From Sandaracinaceae bacterium (GTDB lineage: Bacteria > Myxococcota_A > Polyangia > Polyangiales > Houyiibacteriaceae), in contig JACKEI010000002.1 of NCBI GenBank assembly GCA_020633075.1, forward strand, positions 1,240,001-1,304,000: a stretch of 64,000 bases of DNA, written 5' to 3'. Below, piece after piece: positions 9,080-17,733 of the stretch. The translations under genes and the position numbers were made by a program. The notes under the pieces were generated by a model, which ran no database searches, was not told the DNA's origin, and saw only the letters and a list, made by a program, of their open reading frames with translations. The first letter of the stretch is position 1, and each line of letters opens with the position of its first letter.

Positions 9080-9870
9080 GCCTCGAGATCCTGACGGACC
9101 CGCGCGTGCGCGCCACGCCCTACCAAGACCTGCGTGGCATGAGCGCGACCCAGACGCTGCGCGAGCTGAGCATGGGCGCGCCCTTTCTGGTGGGTATGTG
9201 GCTCTGCGCCGCCCGCGGCTGGTGGCTACCGGCACTGGGCTTTGCGTTCGTGTTCTTCCTGGTCGGCCTGCGCGTGGTGCACGACGCGTTTCACGCCAAC
9301 CTCGGCCTCTCGCGCAGCGGGCACGACGCCGTCCTGGTCGTCCTCAGCCTCGTGATGGGCTCCTCCATGCACGCCATCAAGTGGAACCACCTGCGGCACC
9401 ACAAGCACTGCATGAGCGACGAGGACGTGGAGGCCTTCGGGGCGCGCCTGCCGGCTCATCGAGCGCTGCTGCTGGGCCCCTACTTCCCGTGGCTACTGCA
9501 CACGTCCGCTTTCCGTCACGGCGACCCGCGCGTGCGCCGCTTCATGTGCGTGGAGCTAGGCGGCTCGAGCGTGCTCGCGGCGGCGGCGCTGCTGCTCGAG
9601 CTCCCGCTGCTGCGCTTCCACCTGGGCACCATGTTGGTGGGCCAGTGCTTGACCGCCTTCTTCGCCGTGTGGACGGTGCACCACGACTGCGACCGCTCCC
9701 ACTACATCGCGCGCACCATCCGCGGGCGGCTCAAGAGCGTAGTGACCTTCAACATGTTCTACCACGTGGAGCATCACTTGTTTCCGCGCGTGCCCACGTT
9801 CCGCCTGCCAGAGCTGGCGCGGCGCTTGGACGAGCACGCGCCGGAGCTCGCCTCGCGGCGGGTGTTTTGA
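9076..9870 (+). CDS. Membrane fatty-acid desaturase / carotenoid-ketolase-type di-iron enzyme
   Basis: A 264-residue integral-membrane enzyme with the three His boxes of the membrane di-iron desaturase/hydroxylase superfamily: VVHDAFHANLG, KWNHLRHHKHC and NMFYHVEHHLFPRVP. A further HH sits in WTVHHDCDRSH. Hydrophobic stretches at about residues 36-75, 84-100 and 160-200 fit the usual four-helix topology. The superfamily introduces double bonds, hydroxyls or keto groups into lipids, using O2. The overlapping flavoprotein upstream and NAD(P)-binding protein downstream suggest joint modification of a lipid or terpenoid, but the substrate cannot be told. Start at 9076 overlaps the preceding stop (ATGA). 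Confidence 0.85.
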   Translation: MSLEILTDPRVRATPYQDLRGMSATQTLRELSMGAPFLVGMWLCAARGWWLPALGFAFVFFLVGLRVVHDAFHANLGLSRSGHDAVLVVLSLVMGSSMHAIKWNHLRHHKHCMSDEDVEAFGARLPAHRALLLGPYFPWLLHTSAFRHGDPRVRRFMCVELGGSSVLAAAALLLELPLLRFHLGTMLVGQCLTAFFAVWTVHHDCDRSHYIARTIRGRLKSVVTFNMFYHVEHHLFPRVPTFRLPELARRLDEHAPELASRRVF

Positions 9871-10919
9871 GCGCCGACGTGGTCGCCCGTGCTGCGCACG
9901 TGGTGGTGCTGGGCGCCACGGGGGAGCTCGGGGCGCGGGTGGTGCGCTTGCTGCGGGCTGCCGCGCCAGACGTGCCGTGTGTGCGCGCCTCGCGTCGGGG
10001 CCGAGACGGAACTCGCGCGCTGGACGTGCGTGACCCGCCGCCCGCGGGGCTGATCGCGCCGGGCGATGTGGTCATCGACGTGGTGGGCCCGTATACGCAC
10101 GACCCCAGCGTCTGGGTCGGCGCCTGCTCGCAGGCGGGCGCGCACTACATCGACCTCAGCGAGCGCCCCGACTTCATCGCCCGCGTCGAGGCGGCCGGGG
10201 CCGCCAGCCCGTGCGCGGTCCTGTCCGGGTGTTCGACGGTCCCGGCGCTCGCGTCCTCGCTCCTGGCCGAGATGATCGCGCGCGCCCCGGCAGGAGACGT
10301 CACCACGCACGTGGAGGTGTTCCTCTCCATGGGCACACGACACCGCCCCTCGCCCGGGCTGATGCACAGCCTGCTGCGGCCTCTCGGCCGGCCCCTCCCC
10401 GGAGCGCCCAGCCTGAAGGCCTTCCGCGCGCGCACCGCACGCACGCTCGGCAACGGCGCGCGGCGTCTCTACGGGCGCTTCCCGTGCGCGGACCTGGGGC
10501 TCGGCTGCCCCGCGCGTTTCTGGTCCGGCTTCGACCGTGCGCCGCTAGTGTGGGCCCTGAGCGCGGCCAGCCTCTTGCTCCCGTTGCTGAGCGACCGGAC
10601 GCTCGTATGGCTCTGCCGGCCACTGGCTGCGCTCGGCGCGCTGCTTGGCCCCCTCGGTAGCGAGCCGGGGAGCCTGCGCCTCGAGCGACACCGCGCGGGC
10701 GAGGCCGCAGACGTCGTCGAGATCCACGCACCAACACGGGGTCTGGACGTACCCGCGCTGCCCGCCGTGTGGGCGGCGACGCGCCTCGTGGGAGTCGAGC
10801 AGGCCAAGGTGCGCGCCCTGAGCGATGTCGTCTCCGCGGAGCAACAACGCGCGGCTCTCACCGGCGCCGGCTACCGGGTCGTTGCGCCGCCCTCGAGACA
10901 CGGTGCGCTGGGTTCCTAG
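9867..10919 (+). CDS. Saccharopine-dehydrogenase-like NAD(P)-binding protein
   Basis: About 350 residues. The N-terminus is a Rossmann fold (HVVVLGATGELGARVVRLL) with the split motif IAPGDVVIDVVGPYTHDPSVW and the GAHYIDLSERPDF segment typical of saccharopine-dehydrogenase-like proteins, which include trans-acting enoyl reductases and saccharopine reductases of lipid and polyketide pathways. A hydrophobic stretch (about residues 230-280) suggests membrane association. The start is uncertain: TTG at 9867 overlaps the desaturase stop, as the rest of the operon does, and GTG at 9879 is the alternative. The context points to a reductive step acting with the upstream flavoprotein and desaturase. 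Confidence 0.72.
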   Translation: MSADVVARAAHVVVLGATGELGARVVRLLRAAAPDVPCVRASRRGRDGTRALDVRDPPPAGLIAPGDVVIDVVGPYTHDPSVWVGACSQAGAHYIDLSERPDFIARVEAAGAASPCAVLSGCSTVPALASSLLAEMIARAPAGDVTTHVEVFLSMGTRHRPSPGLMHSLLRPLGRPLPGAPSLKAFRARTARTLGNGARRLYGRFPCADLGLGCPARFWSGFDRAPLVWALSAASLLLPLLSDRTLVWLCRPLAALGALLGPLGSEPGSLRLERHRAGEAADVVEIHAPTRGLDVPALPAVWAATRLVGVEQAKVRALSDVVSAEQQRAALTGAGYRVVAPPSRHGALGS

Positions 10920-11013
10920 CGCGGGAGTCAGGCGGTGCGCACGGGCGTGGTGCCGGATGGTGCTGCGCGGGGCCGGCACGCCTGGGTTCAGGCGCCGACG
11001 TCCGCGCAGTCCA

Positions 11014-11679
11014 TCAGTTGGGCACGATGCGCGCCGAGCGGACGTAGTCCAGCTCCGGGTAGTTCGCGCGCAGGTAGGTGTTGCCCTCTTCGTGCATGCG
11101 CCCCTGGTCGGGGCCCCGGCCGCGCGGAGCGCCCTCGCCGTACCCGTTGTAGAGGCTGTCCACCACGGCCATGTCGGCCGCGCGCACCTGCGCAAAGGGA
11201 GAGAAGCCCATGCCGTCCAGGTTGCTGTTGTCGCCGAAGCTGATGAAGAACTGGGTCGTGCGCGTGTTGGGCCCGCGCGTGGCGAAGCTCAGCATGCCGC
11301 GGGTGTTGCTCTGCGTGACCGGGTCGTCCTGGATGCTGTTCTCGCGCCAGCGGGCGTTGACCGCAGGGTCTCCGTGGATGCCGATCTGCGCCATGAAGCC
11401 CTCGATCACGCGGAAGAAGGCGATGTCCGTGTAGTAGCCGGCCTCCACCAGCTCACGGAAGCGCGCGGCCCCCAGCGGCGCCCACTCGGGGTGCACGTCG
11501 ATGTGGATGGGCCCCTTGGTGGTGTCCAAGAGCACCGTGAACACCCCTGGGGCAGCGGCGGGCGCGGCGCTGGGGCGCACGATCTCGGCGCGCTCACCGT
11601 CGCGCGAGCCCGAGCGGCACGCACCGAGGGCCAACAGGGGGATCAGGCAGACGAGGATGGGGAAGCGGAGAAGTCGCAT
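11014..11679 (-). CDS. Cyclophilin-type peptidylprolyl isomerase lipoprotein
   Basis: A 221-residue secreted protein. The signal peptide ends in the lipobox LALGAC, so it should be lipid-anchored in the envelope. The cyclophilin domain spans about residues 45-205 and keeps the catalytic and binding residues in FFRVIEGFMAQIG and in TTQFFISFGDN. The second half (GPDQGRMHEEGNTYLRANYPELDYV) matches cyclophilins whose C-terminus carries a conserved tail of this type. It is convergent with the operon ending at 10919 and divergent from the aldehyde dehydrogenase gene. Likely function is periplasmic protein folding. Confidence 0.9.
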   Translation of the reverse strand: MRLLRFPILVCLIPLLALGACRSGSRDGERAEIVRPSAAPAAAPGVFTVLLDTTKGPIHIDVHPEWAPLGAARFRELVEAGYYTDIAFFRVIEGFMAQIGIHGDPAVNARWRENSIQDDPVTQSNTRGMLSFATRGPNTRTTQFFISFGDNSNLDGMGFSPFAQVRAADMAVVDSLYNGYGEGAPRGRGPDQGRMHEEGNTYLRANYPELDYVRSARIVPN

Positions 11680-11807
11680 GGCGGCGATGTATCACCGGAC
11701 GCGGCCCGCGTCACCTGGGTGCAACACCCTGCAGCGCACGCGTCAGGTAGAGTGCGTACGCCGTCTACTCTCCCGTCGCGGCGCGCGTTCGCGGAAAGGC
11801 ACACCCC

Positions 11808-13271
11808 ATGCTCGATTCACCACTGCTCCGTCACCTGGCCGGCTACGAAGCGGGGGCCTTCCTGCCCGATGTCCCGGCCGGCCGGTGGCAGGAGCCGGAC
11901 GCGGCGGGCGAGCTCGTCCGCGTGGTCGACCCCGCGACCGGAGACGTGCTGGCGGTGCTCCCCAGCTACGGCGCCGTGGATGCCACGCGCATGGTGCAGA
12001 GCGCAGAGCGAGCGCTGACCAACCCGGCCCCCCTCGCTCAGCGGGCGGCGTGGTTGATCGCCATCGCGGACGCCCTGCTGGCCCACCGCGACGAGCTGGC
12101 TCGCATCATCACGCTCGAGAACGGCAAGCCCATCGGCGAAGCGAAGGGCGAAGTGGACTACGCCGCGGGCTTCTACCGGACAGCCGCCGCGGAGATCGAC
12201 GTGCTCCAGCCGCGCGTCCTCGCGGCCAAGCCCAAGGGGCTGACGTGGACCGTGCACGCGCGGCCGGCCGGCGTGGCGGGGCTCATCACGCCGTGGAACT
12301 TCCCGCTGGCCATGCTCGCCAAGAAGCTGTCGGGGGCCCTCGCTGCGGGCGCGCCCGCCGTGATCAAGCCAGCGAACGAGACGCCGCTGTCGGTCATTGC
12401 CCTGTTCCACCTCATGCACACGCTGGGCTTGCCCCCCGGCCTGGTGAGCCTCGCGTTCGGAGACTCGTCCGCCATCGGCAAGGTCCTCTGCGAGCACCCC
12501 GCCGTGCGCGTGATCAGCTTCACCGGGTCCACGCGCGTGGGCCAGACGCTCGCGGTTCAGGCCGCGCCGCACGTAAAGCGCCTCGCGCTCGAGCTGGGCG
12601 GCAACGCCCCCTTCATCGTGTTCGGAGACGCCGACGTGGACCTCGCGGTCGAGCAGCTCATGGCCACCAAGTTCCGCTGCTCGGGGCAGACCTGCGTGTC
12701 CGCCAACCGCGTCTTCGTGCACGAGTCCATCGCCGACGCGTTGACCGCGACGCTGGCCGCCCGCGTGGATGCCCTGCGCGTGGGCCCGGGCACGGATCCC
12801 AGCACCGACATCGGGCCGCTCATCAACGAACGCGCGGTCGCGAACGTGCACCGGCTGGTGGACGACGCCGTGACCCGCGGCGCGAGCGTGGCCGCCGGGG
12901 GGCGCACCACCGCAGGCGCCTGCTTCTTCCCACCCACGGTGCTCGCGGGCGTCGTGCCTGGCGCGGCCATCCTGCGCGAGGAGGCCTTCGGGCCCGTGGT
13001 GCCGCTCGTGCGCTTCGCCACCGAGGCCGAGGTCATCGCGGCCGCGAACGATACGGAGTACGGCCTCGCTTCCTACGTGTTCACGCGCGACCGGGAGCGC
13101 GTGAAGCGCGTCGCCGCGGCGCTCCAGTTCGGGCACGTCGCCATCAACACGGGCAGCGGCCCCACGCCCGAGGCCCCCTTCGGCGGCATGAAGCACAGCG
13201 GCTACGGGCGCGAGGGCGGCGCCGAGGGCATCCTCGAGTTCGTGGAGCTGCAGACCGTGCCCGAGGCGTAG
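11808..13271 (+). CDS. NAD(P)-dependent aldehyde dehydrogenase, succinate-semialdehyde dehydrogenase type
   Basis: A 487-residue aldehyde dehydrogenase. Visible motifs are GLITPWNFPLAMLAKK (cofactor and oxyanion region), SFTGSTRVGQTL (Rossmann turn), the catalytic base in LALELGGNAPFIVF and the nucleophile in KFRCSGQTCVSANRVF. The C-terminal segment PEAPFGGMKHSGYGREGG is typical of the GabD/succinate-semialdehyde class, so oxidation of a short semialdehyde is likely, but substrate cannot be proven. It is monocistronic and divergent from the cyclophilin gene, with 128 nt between the starts. Confidence 0.9.
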   Translation: MLDSPLLRHLAGYEAGAFLPDVPAGRWQEPDAAGELVRVVDPATGDVLAVLPSYGAVDATRMVQSAERALTNPAPLAQRAAWLIAIADALLAHRDELARIITLENGKPIGEAKGEVDYAAGFYRTAAAEIDVLQPRVLAAKPKGLTWTVHARPAGVAGLITPWNFPLAMLAKKLSGALAAGAPAVIKPANETPLSVIALFHLMHTLGLPPGLVSLAFGDSSAIGKVLCEHPAVRVISFTGSTRVGQTLAVQAAPHVKRLALELGGNAPFIVFGDADVDLAVEQLMATKFRCSGQTCVSANRVFVHESIADALTATLAARVDALRVGPGTDPSTDIGPLINERAVANVHRLVDDAVTRGASVAAGGRTTAGACFFPPTVLAGVVPGAAILREEAFGPVVPLVRFATEAEVIAAANDTEYGLASYVFTRDRERVKRVAAALQFGHVAINTGSGPTPEAPFGGMKHSGYGREGGAEGILEFVELQTVPEA

Positions 13272-13295
13272 CGCGGCTCCCGTCGGAGCTCCCCA

Positions 13296-13311
13296 CCGGC
13301 GCCCGCGCCGG
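13296..13311. terminator. GC-rich palindrome between convergent genes
   Basis: A perfect 7-bp stem (CCGGCGC / GCGCCGG, 2-nt spacer) lies between the convergent aldehyde dehydrogenase and rimO stops. There is no U-tract, so it may only be a transcript-end hairpin. Confidence 0.3.
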
Positions 13312-13319
13312 CGCGTCCG

Positions 13320-14762
13320 TCACATCACCTTGAGCTTCTTCTTGGCCTTGCTGGCCTGCCTGCGCGCGCCCGGGCTGCGCGCCTCGGGGCGCTCCACGCC
13401 GGGCGGGGCCACCCAGTTGCCATCGCGGTCCAGCAGGTCCGCCACCAGGTCGTAGTCGCCCGCGTCGCGCACCAGCGCGCGGCGGATCTCGCCGGGCTGC
13501 GCCTCGCCGTTGGCCAAGTAGATCTTGCCGTCCACCTCGGGCGCCTGACCCCACCAGCGCCCCTCCAGCAAGAACTCGCTCTCGTCGCTCTCGCCGTCCA
13601 CAAGCACCTCGAGCTCGGTCCCCACGCGGGCCTCGAGCTTGTCGCGGCTGATGGGCCGCTGCAGGTCCATGAGCTCCTCGTGGCGCGCCGCGATGACCTC
13701 GGGGTCCACCACGTCGGTCATGGTCCCCGCGTGCGTGTCCTCCTCGTGCGAGTAACGGAACACGCCCACGTGGTCGAACTCGGAGTACGCCACGAACTTC
13801 TTCAGCTCGGCGAAGTCGCTCGCGCTCTCCCCCGGGTGGCCCACGATGAAGGTCGTGCGGAACACCATGTCCGGGATGTTCTCGCGCAGCGTGTCCACCA
13901 CCTTGTAGAGGCGCTCGCCCCCGTGTCCGCGCCGCATGCGCATCAGCATCGCGTCCGACGCGTGCTGCAGCGGCATGTCGATGTACGGGAGCACCTTCGG
14001 GTGCTGCGCGAAGAGCTCCACCAGCGGCTCCGTCAGCGACTCCGGATACAAGTAGTGCACCCGGATCCAGCGGATGCCGCTGACCTCGCCCAGCGCCGCG
14101 ATGAGCTGCGCCAGGGTGGCCTTCTGCGTCAGGTCGCGCCCAAAGGCGATGGTGTCCTGGCTGACCAGGTTGAGCTCCACCACGCCCAGCTCGGCCAGCT
14201 GGGTGGCCTCCATCACCACGTCCTCCACCGTGCGCGAGCGCTGCTTGCCGCGGATACCGGGGATGGCGCAGAAGCTGCACTGCCGGTTGCAGCCCTCGGC
14301 GATCTTCATGTACGCGCTATGGCCCCGCTGCGTGAGCGTGCGCGGGTCCGTGGCGCGGATGGTCCACTCGGCCGGGTTGCCCACCAGCATGCGCGCCGCG
14401 GCGGCCCGCGGGTCCAGCACCTGCCCCAGCTTGAGCATGTCGCTCGAGCCCAGGAAGTGGTCCACCTCCGGCATCTCGGTCTGGAGGTCCGTGGCGTAGC
14501 GCTGCGACAAGCAGCCCGCGACCACCAGCTTCTTGCAGGCCCCGGTGCGCTTCAGCTCCGCCATCTCGAGGATGGTGTCCACCGACTCTTCCTTGGCCGC
14601 GTCGATGAAGCCGCAGGTGTTCACGACGATGACCTCCGCGTCGGACGGGTCGTCCACCGGCGCGAAGCCCGACAGCCCCGACACGCCGAGCATCACCTCC
14701 GTGTCCACGCGGTTCTTCGCGCAGCCGAGGGAGATGAAGTGGATGGTCTTCTGGGCGGACAT
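13320..14762 (-). CDS. rimO: Ribosomal protein S12 methylthiotransferase RimO
   Basis: A 480-residue radical-SAM methylthiotransferase that modifies an aspartate of ribosomal protein S12. The N-terminal MTTase domain starts IHFISLGCAKNRVDTEVML and contains further cluster cysteines (VVNTCGFIDAA, VVAGCLSQRY). The radical-SAM CxxxCxxC motif is EGCNRQCSFCAIPGIRG, and a C-terminal TRAM domain (about residues 380-450) follows. A Lys/Arg-rich tail (ASKAKKKLKVM) extends the usual length slightly. Start at ATG 14762 puts the first conserved Cys at about residue 14; a longer open frame upstream is not conserved. Confidence 0.95.
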   Translation of the reverse strand: MSAQKTIHFISLGCAKNRVDTEVMLGVSGLSGFAPVDDPSDAEVIVVNTCGFIDAAKEESVDTILEMAELKRTGACKKLVVAGCLSQRYATDLQTEMPEVDHFLGSSDMLKLGQVLDPRAAAARMLVGNPAEWTIRATDPRTLTQRGHSAYMKIAEGCNRQCSFCAIPGIRGKQRSRTVEDVVMEATQLAELGVVELNLVSQDTIAFGRDLTQKATLAQLIAALGEVSGIRWIRVHYLYPESLTEPLVELFAQHPKVLPYIDMPLQHASDAMLMRMRRGHGGERLYKVVDTLRENIPDMVFRTTFIVGHPGESASDFAELKKFVAYSEFDHVGVFRYSHEEDTHAGTMTDVVDPEVIAARHEELMDLQRPISRDKLEARVGTELEVLVDGESDESEFLLEGRWWGQAPEVDGKIYLANGEAQPGEIRRALVRDAGDYDLVADLLDRDGNWVAPPGVERPEARSPGARRQASKAKKKLKVM

Positions 14763-14859
14763 CCCCCACAGGTAGCGCCGACGCCGCCCCGCGGCCACCC
14801 CACCGCCCATCGCGCGCGAGCGCCTTGACCCGCTCCAGCCCGTCGCGTACTTATTGAGA

Positions 14860-15366
14860 ATGAAAGTCAAACTCATTGGGCTGCTGTGCGTGGTGTTCGC
14901 TCTCGCCCTGCTCGGTTGCTCCGAGGACACGCTCGCAAACGCGGATGACGCCGAGGCGGCCGCCCTCGCCACCGTCGGGAGCGGCACCGTGTCCAGCTCC
15001 GAGCGCGTGGTCGACGAAGGCCATCGCGTCTGGGCCGTCATGGTCACCATGCCCAACGGCGCCGAGCTGGAGGTCATCCTCTTCGCCGGCAACGGGGAGC
15101 TCTTCGAGATCAAGGACACCGTGGGTCCCTTCGACTACGCGCTCTCGCCCCTGCCTGGCATGTCCACGTACGCAGAAGCTCTCGCGCGCGCCCTGGACGC
15201 GAACCCGGGCACCGTCGAGGCCTGGGAGGTCAAGCTGAGCGTCGACGACGACCGCTACTTCTACGAGTTCTACGTGCGCGACGACGGCGGTCAGCTCTAC
15301 GAGATCAAGCACTGGGCCGACGACGGCTCGCTGCTCGAGTTCCAAGCCGTCGACGAGATCGACTGA
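14860..15366 (+). CDS. Lipoprotein with PepSY-like repeats
   Basis: A 168-residue secreted protein starting MKVKLIGLLCVVFALALLGC, a signal peptide with a lipobox (ALLGC). The mature part carries two similar modules, one near ELEVILFAGNGELFEIKDTV and one near RYFYEFYVRDDGGQLYEIK, which resemble PepSY-type beta/alpha units found in propeptides and periplasmic regulators. It is acidic. It is divergent from rimO and 56 nt upstream of another lipoprotein gene, so the two may be co-transcribed. Function unknown; the PepSY resemblance is by eye. Confidence 0.65.
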   Translation: MKVKLIGLLCVVFALALLGCSEDTLANADDAEAAALATVGSGTVSSSERVVDEGHRVWAVMVTMPNGAELEVILFAGNGELFEIKDTVGPFDYALSPLPGMSTYAEALARALDANPGTVEAWEVKLSVDDDRYFYEFYVRDDGGQLYEIKHWADDGSLLEFQAVDEID

Positions 15367-15422
15367 GCCCCGACGTCCCCCCTCTCGCCCTCGAACCCCC
15401 TCCCGGTCGTCCCCTGCTCGCC

Positions 15423-16640
15423 ATGAACCACGCACTCACTCTCCCTCGCTCCGTCCGCACACGGGGCCTCGCCCACTCGCTCTCGTGGCTCACGCTCGGG
15501 CTCTCTCTCTCGCTCTGGGCCGCTGGCTGTGGCTCCGCGCCCGAGCCCTTGCTGGGCCGCCGTCCGGAGGTGCTCGCCAACCTCGGGGAGAACGTGCTCC
15601 TGCCAAGCTACCGGACGCTGCAGGAGCGCACCAGCGCCTTTGACGCCGCCCTCGCCACCTACGCCACATCGGGCCTCGAAGCGGACCGTGACGCCGCGCG
15701 CGCCGCGTTCCTGCTGATGATGGAGACCCTGATGGAGGTCGAGATGATGACGACGGGGCCTCTCGGCTCCGCCACCTTGACCCCGGGCGGACAGGACCTC
15801 TTCGACGAGATCTATTCCTGGGCCGTGCTCCCGCTCAGCGAGTGCGGCGTGGATCGCTTCCTCGCAGGCACCACGTTCCAGGACGTGAGCGCGCTCGACG
15901 GGCGCCCGCTGAACGTGCGCGGCATGGGCGCCATCGACTACCTGCTCTTCACCGACACGACCGACAGCGCGTGTGGCGCCACGGCCGACATCATCGTGGA
16001 CGGAAGCTGGGCCAGCATCTCCACCGACGCGGCGGCGCTCGCCCAGCGCCGGGCCCAGATGGCGCGCGCGCTCAGCACCCAGGTGAAGCAGCGCGTGGAC
16101 GCCCTGGTAGCCGCCTGGGACCCCGCGTTCCTGCTGGAGCTGCAGGACCCGACGCGCAGTGGTGCGCTCTACCGCACGGCCCAGGAGGGCTTGAACGCCG
16201 TCGCCGACGCGCTCTTCGTGCTGGACCAGATCACCAAAGACATGCGCCTCGGGCGCCCCGCCGGGCTGGCCGAGTGCACCACGACCACGTGCCCGGAGCT
16301 GCTCGAGACCCTGCACGCCGGCGACAACAAGGCGCGCATCCTGCACAACCTGATCGGCTTCCGGTTGGTCTACACGGGCGGCACCGGACTCGGCTTCGAC
16401 GACCTGCTGGTGGACGTGGGCGCCGCGGAGTTCTCGGTGACCATGCTCGCGCACATCGACGCGGCCATCGCCGCCGTGGGTCAGGTGGACGGCACGCTGG
16501 CCGAGGCCCTGGTCAGCGACCTCGACGACGTGCGCGCCCTGCACGTCGCGCTGCAGCTGATCGTGACGGACCTCAAGACCACGTTCTTGGGCACGCTCTC
16601 GCTGGACCCGCCCAACCGGGCCGGCGCCGACAACGACTGA
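15423..16640 (+). CDS. Imelysin-like (peptidase M75 family) lipoprotein
   Basis: A 405-residue protein with a signal peptide ending in the lipobox LWAAGC. The mature region is helical and resembles imelysin-like proteins: MEVEMMTTGPLGSATL, DEIYSWAVLPLSECGVDRF and RGMGAIDYLLFTD. The last segment occupies the place of the family's GxHxxEYLLF motif, but the His is missing and Glu is replaced by Asp, so any metal binding is probably lost or altered. Imelysin-like proteins are outer-surface or periplasmic and often linked to iron, though proteolytic activity is doubtful. Follows the PepSY-like lipoprotein on the same strand. Confidence 0.65.
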   Translation: MNHALTLPRSVRTRGLAHSLSWLTLGLSLSLWAAGCGSAPEPLLGRRPEVLANLGENVLLPSYRTLQERTSAFDAALATYATSGLEADRDAARAAFLLMMETLMEVEMMTTGPLGSATLTPGGQDLFDEIYSWAVLPLSECGVDRFLAGTTFQDVSALDGRPLNVRGMGAIDYLLFTDTTDSACGATADIIVDGSWASISTDAAALAQRRAQMARALSTQVKQRVDALVAAWDPAFLLELQDPTRSGALYRTAQEGLNAVADALFVLDQITKDMRLGRPAGLAECTTTTCPELLETLHAGDNKARILHNLIGFRLVYTGGTGLGFDDLLVDVGAAEFSVTMLAHIDAAIAAVGQVDGTLAEALVSDLDDVRALHVALQLIVTDLKTTFLGTLSLDPPNRAGADND

Positions 16641-16718
16641 CCCGCCTCCGCGCCGCAGCGTCCACCCGGCAAGCGGACGCTGTTCAGCTCGCGGCGGGCC
16701 GTGGTAGACCCAGCGGCG

Positions 16719-17516
16719 ATGTCCAAGATGAGCACGCGCCGCAAGCTGGCCATTGCAACCTGGTCCGCCCCGCAGGAAGGCAACATCTACGGCAAGCTCT
16801 CGGTGGACGCGACGCACGCGCTCGCGTACCTCGACCGGGTGCGCGCCGAGACCGGCGAGAGGGTCACCATCACGCACTTCGTCGGCAAGGTGGTGGGGGC
16901 TGCGCTGCGCGAGGCCCCCGGTCTCAACGGCTACCTGCGCTTCGGGGGCTACCACCAGCACAGCACCGTGGACGTCGCCTTTCTCGTCGCGCTCGAGGAG
17001 GGCAGTGACCTCGGCAAGGTCAAGGTGGAGCGCGTGGACGAGAAGCGTCTCGAGGACCTGGCGCGCGAGTTCGGCGCGGCGGCCGCCAAGCTGCGGGCCG
17101 GCAAGGACAAGCAGTTCAAGAAGAGCAACGACCTCGCGCGGGCGCTGCCCACGTGGATCATCCGGCCGCTGCTCGCGCTCATCGGCTGGCTCACCGGGTC
17201 TCTGGGCGTCTCGCTGCCCGCGGCCGGGCTCGAGGCCTTTCCCTTCGGCGCGTGCGTCATCACCAGCGTCGGGATGCTGGGCTTGGACGAGGGCTTCGTG
17301 CCCCCCACGCCGTTCGCGCGCGTCCCGCTCTACGTGCTCTTGGGCGCCATCCGCGACCAAGCCGTCGTCGAGGATGGGCAGGTGGTGGTGCGTCCCATGC
17401 TCACCATCACGGCCACCATCGACCACCGCTTCATGGACGGCTTCCAGGGCGCGGTGCTGGCCCGCAAGGTGCGCGAGATCTTCGCGGACCCGTCGCTGCT
17501 CTACGCCGCGGGCTGA
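16719..17516 (+). CDS. Stand-alone 2-oxo acid dehydrogenase E2-type acyltransferase domain
   Basis: A 265-residue protein that consists only of the catalytic domain of the chloramphenicol-acetyltransferase/E2 fold. The key segment is TITATIDHRFMDGFQGAVLA, which contains the HRxxDG catalytic motif; STVDVAFLVALEEGSDLG and FGACVITSVGMLG are other E2-like core segments. There is no lipoyl or E1/E3-binding domain and no E1 or E3 gene nearby. The middle (RALPTWIIRPLLALIGWLTG) has a hydrophobic insertion unusual for E2. It is probably an acyltransferase using another acyl donor; the substrate is unknown. The ATG at 16719 is preferred over an upstream GTG at 16701. Confidence 0.75.
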   Translation: MSKMSTRRKLAIATWSAPQEGNIYGKLSVDATHALAYLDRVRAETGERVTITHFVGKVVGAALREAPGLNGYLRFGGYHQHSTVDVAFLVALEEGSDLGKVKVERVDEKRLEDLAREFGAAAAKLRAGKDKQFKKSNDLARALPTWIIRPLLALIGWLTGSLGVSLPAAGLEAFPFGACVITSVGMLGLDEGFVPPTPFARVPLYVLLGAIRDQAVVEDGQVVVRPMLTITATIDHRFMDGFQGAVLARKVREIFADPSLLYAAG

Positions 17517-17733
17517 GACAGGACGCGCAAACCGCCCATGTTTCTGGGATTTTTTTGGCCTGCGTGCGTTTTCCCAGGGACGAAAGCGCGACGAAACATT
17601 CTCGAAACAATGATCCAGGTATAACCCTCCCGGACATTGAGCGAGACCCCGTCGGGCTCCACTGCCGACGCTCGCGAAGACACACCACGCGTACCGGGCG
17701 GGACCACCCCGCTCTTCAAATCGGAGAACTTCG

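Noticed and set aside
17540..17640. A possible sigma-54 promoter (TTGGCCTGCGTGCG) or T-run terminator upstream of glnII.
   Set aside because: The GG and GC of a -24/-12 site are 3 nt too close, and the T run (about 17550) has only a 4-bp stem before it, so neither is supported.
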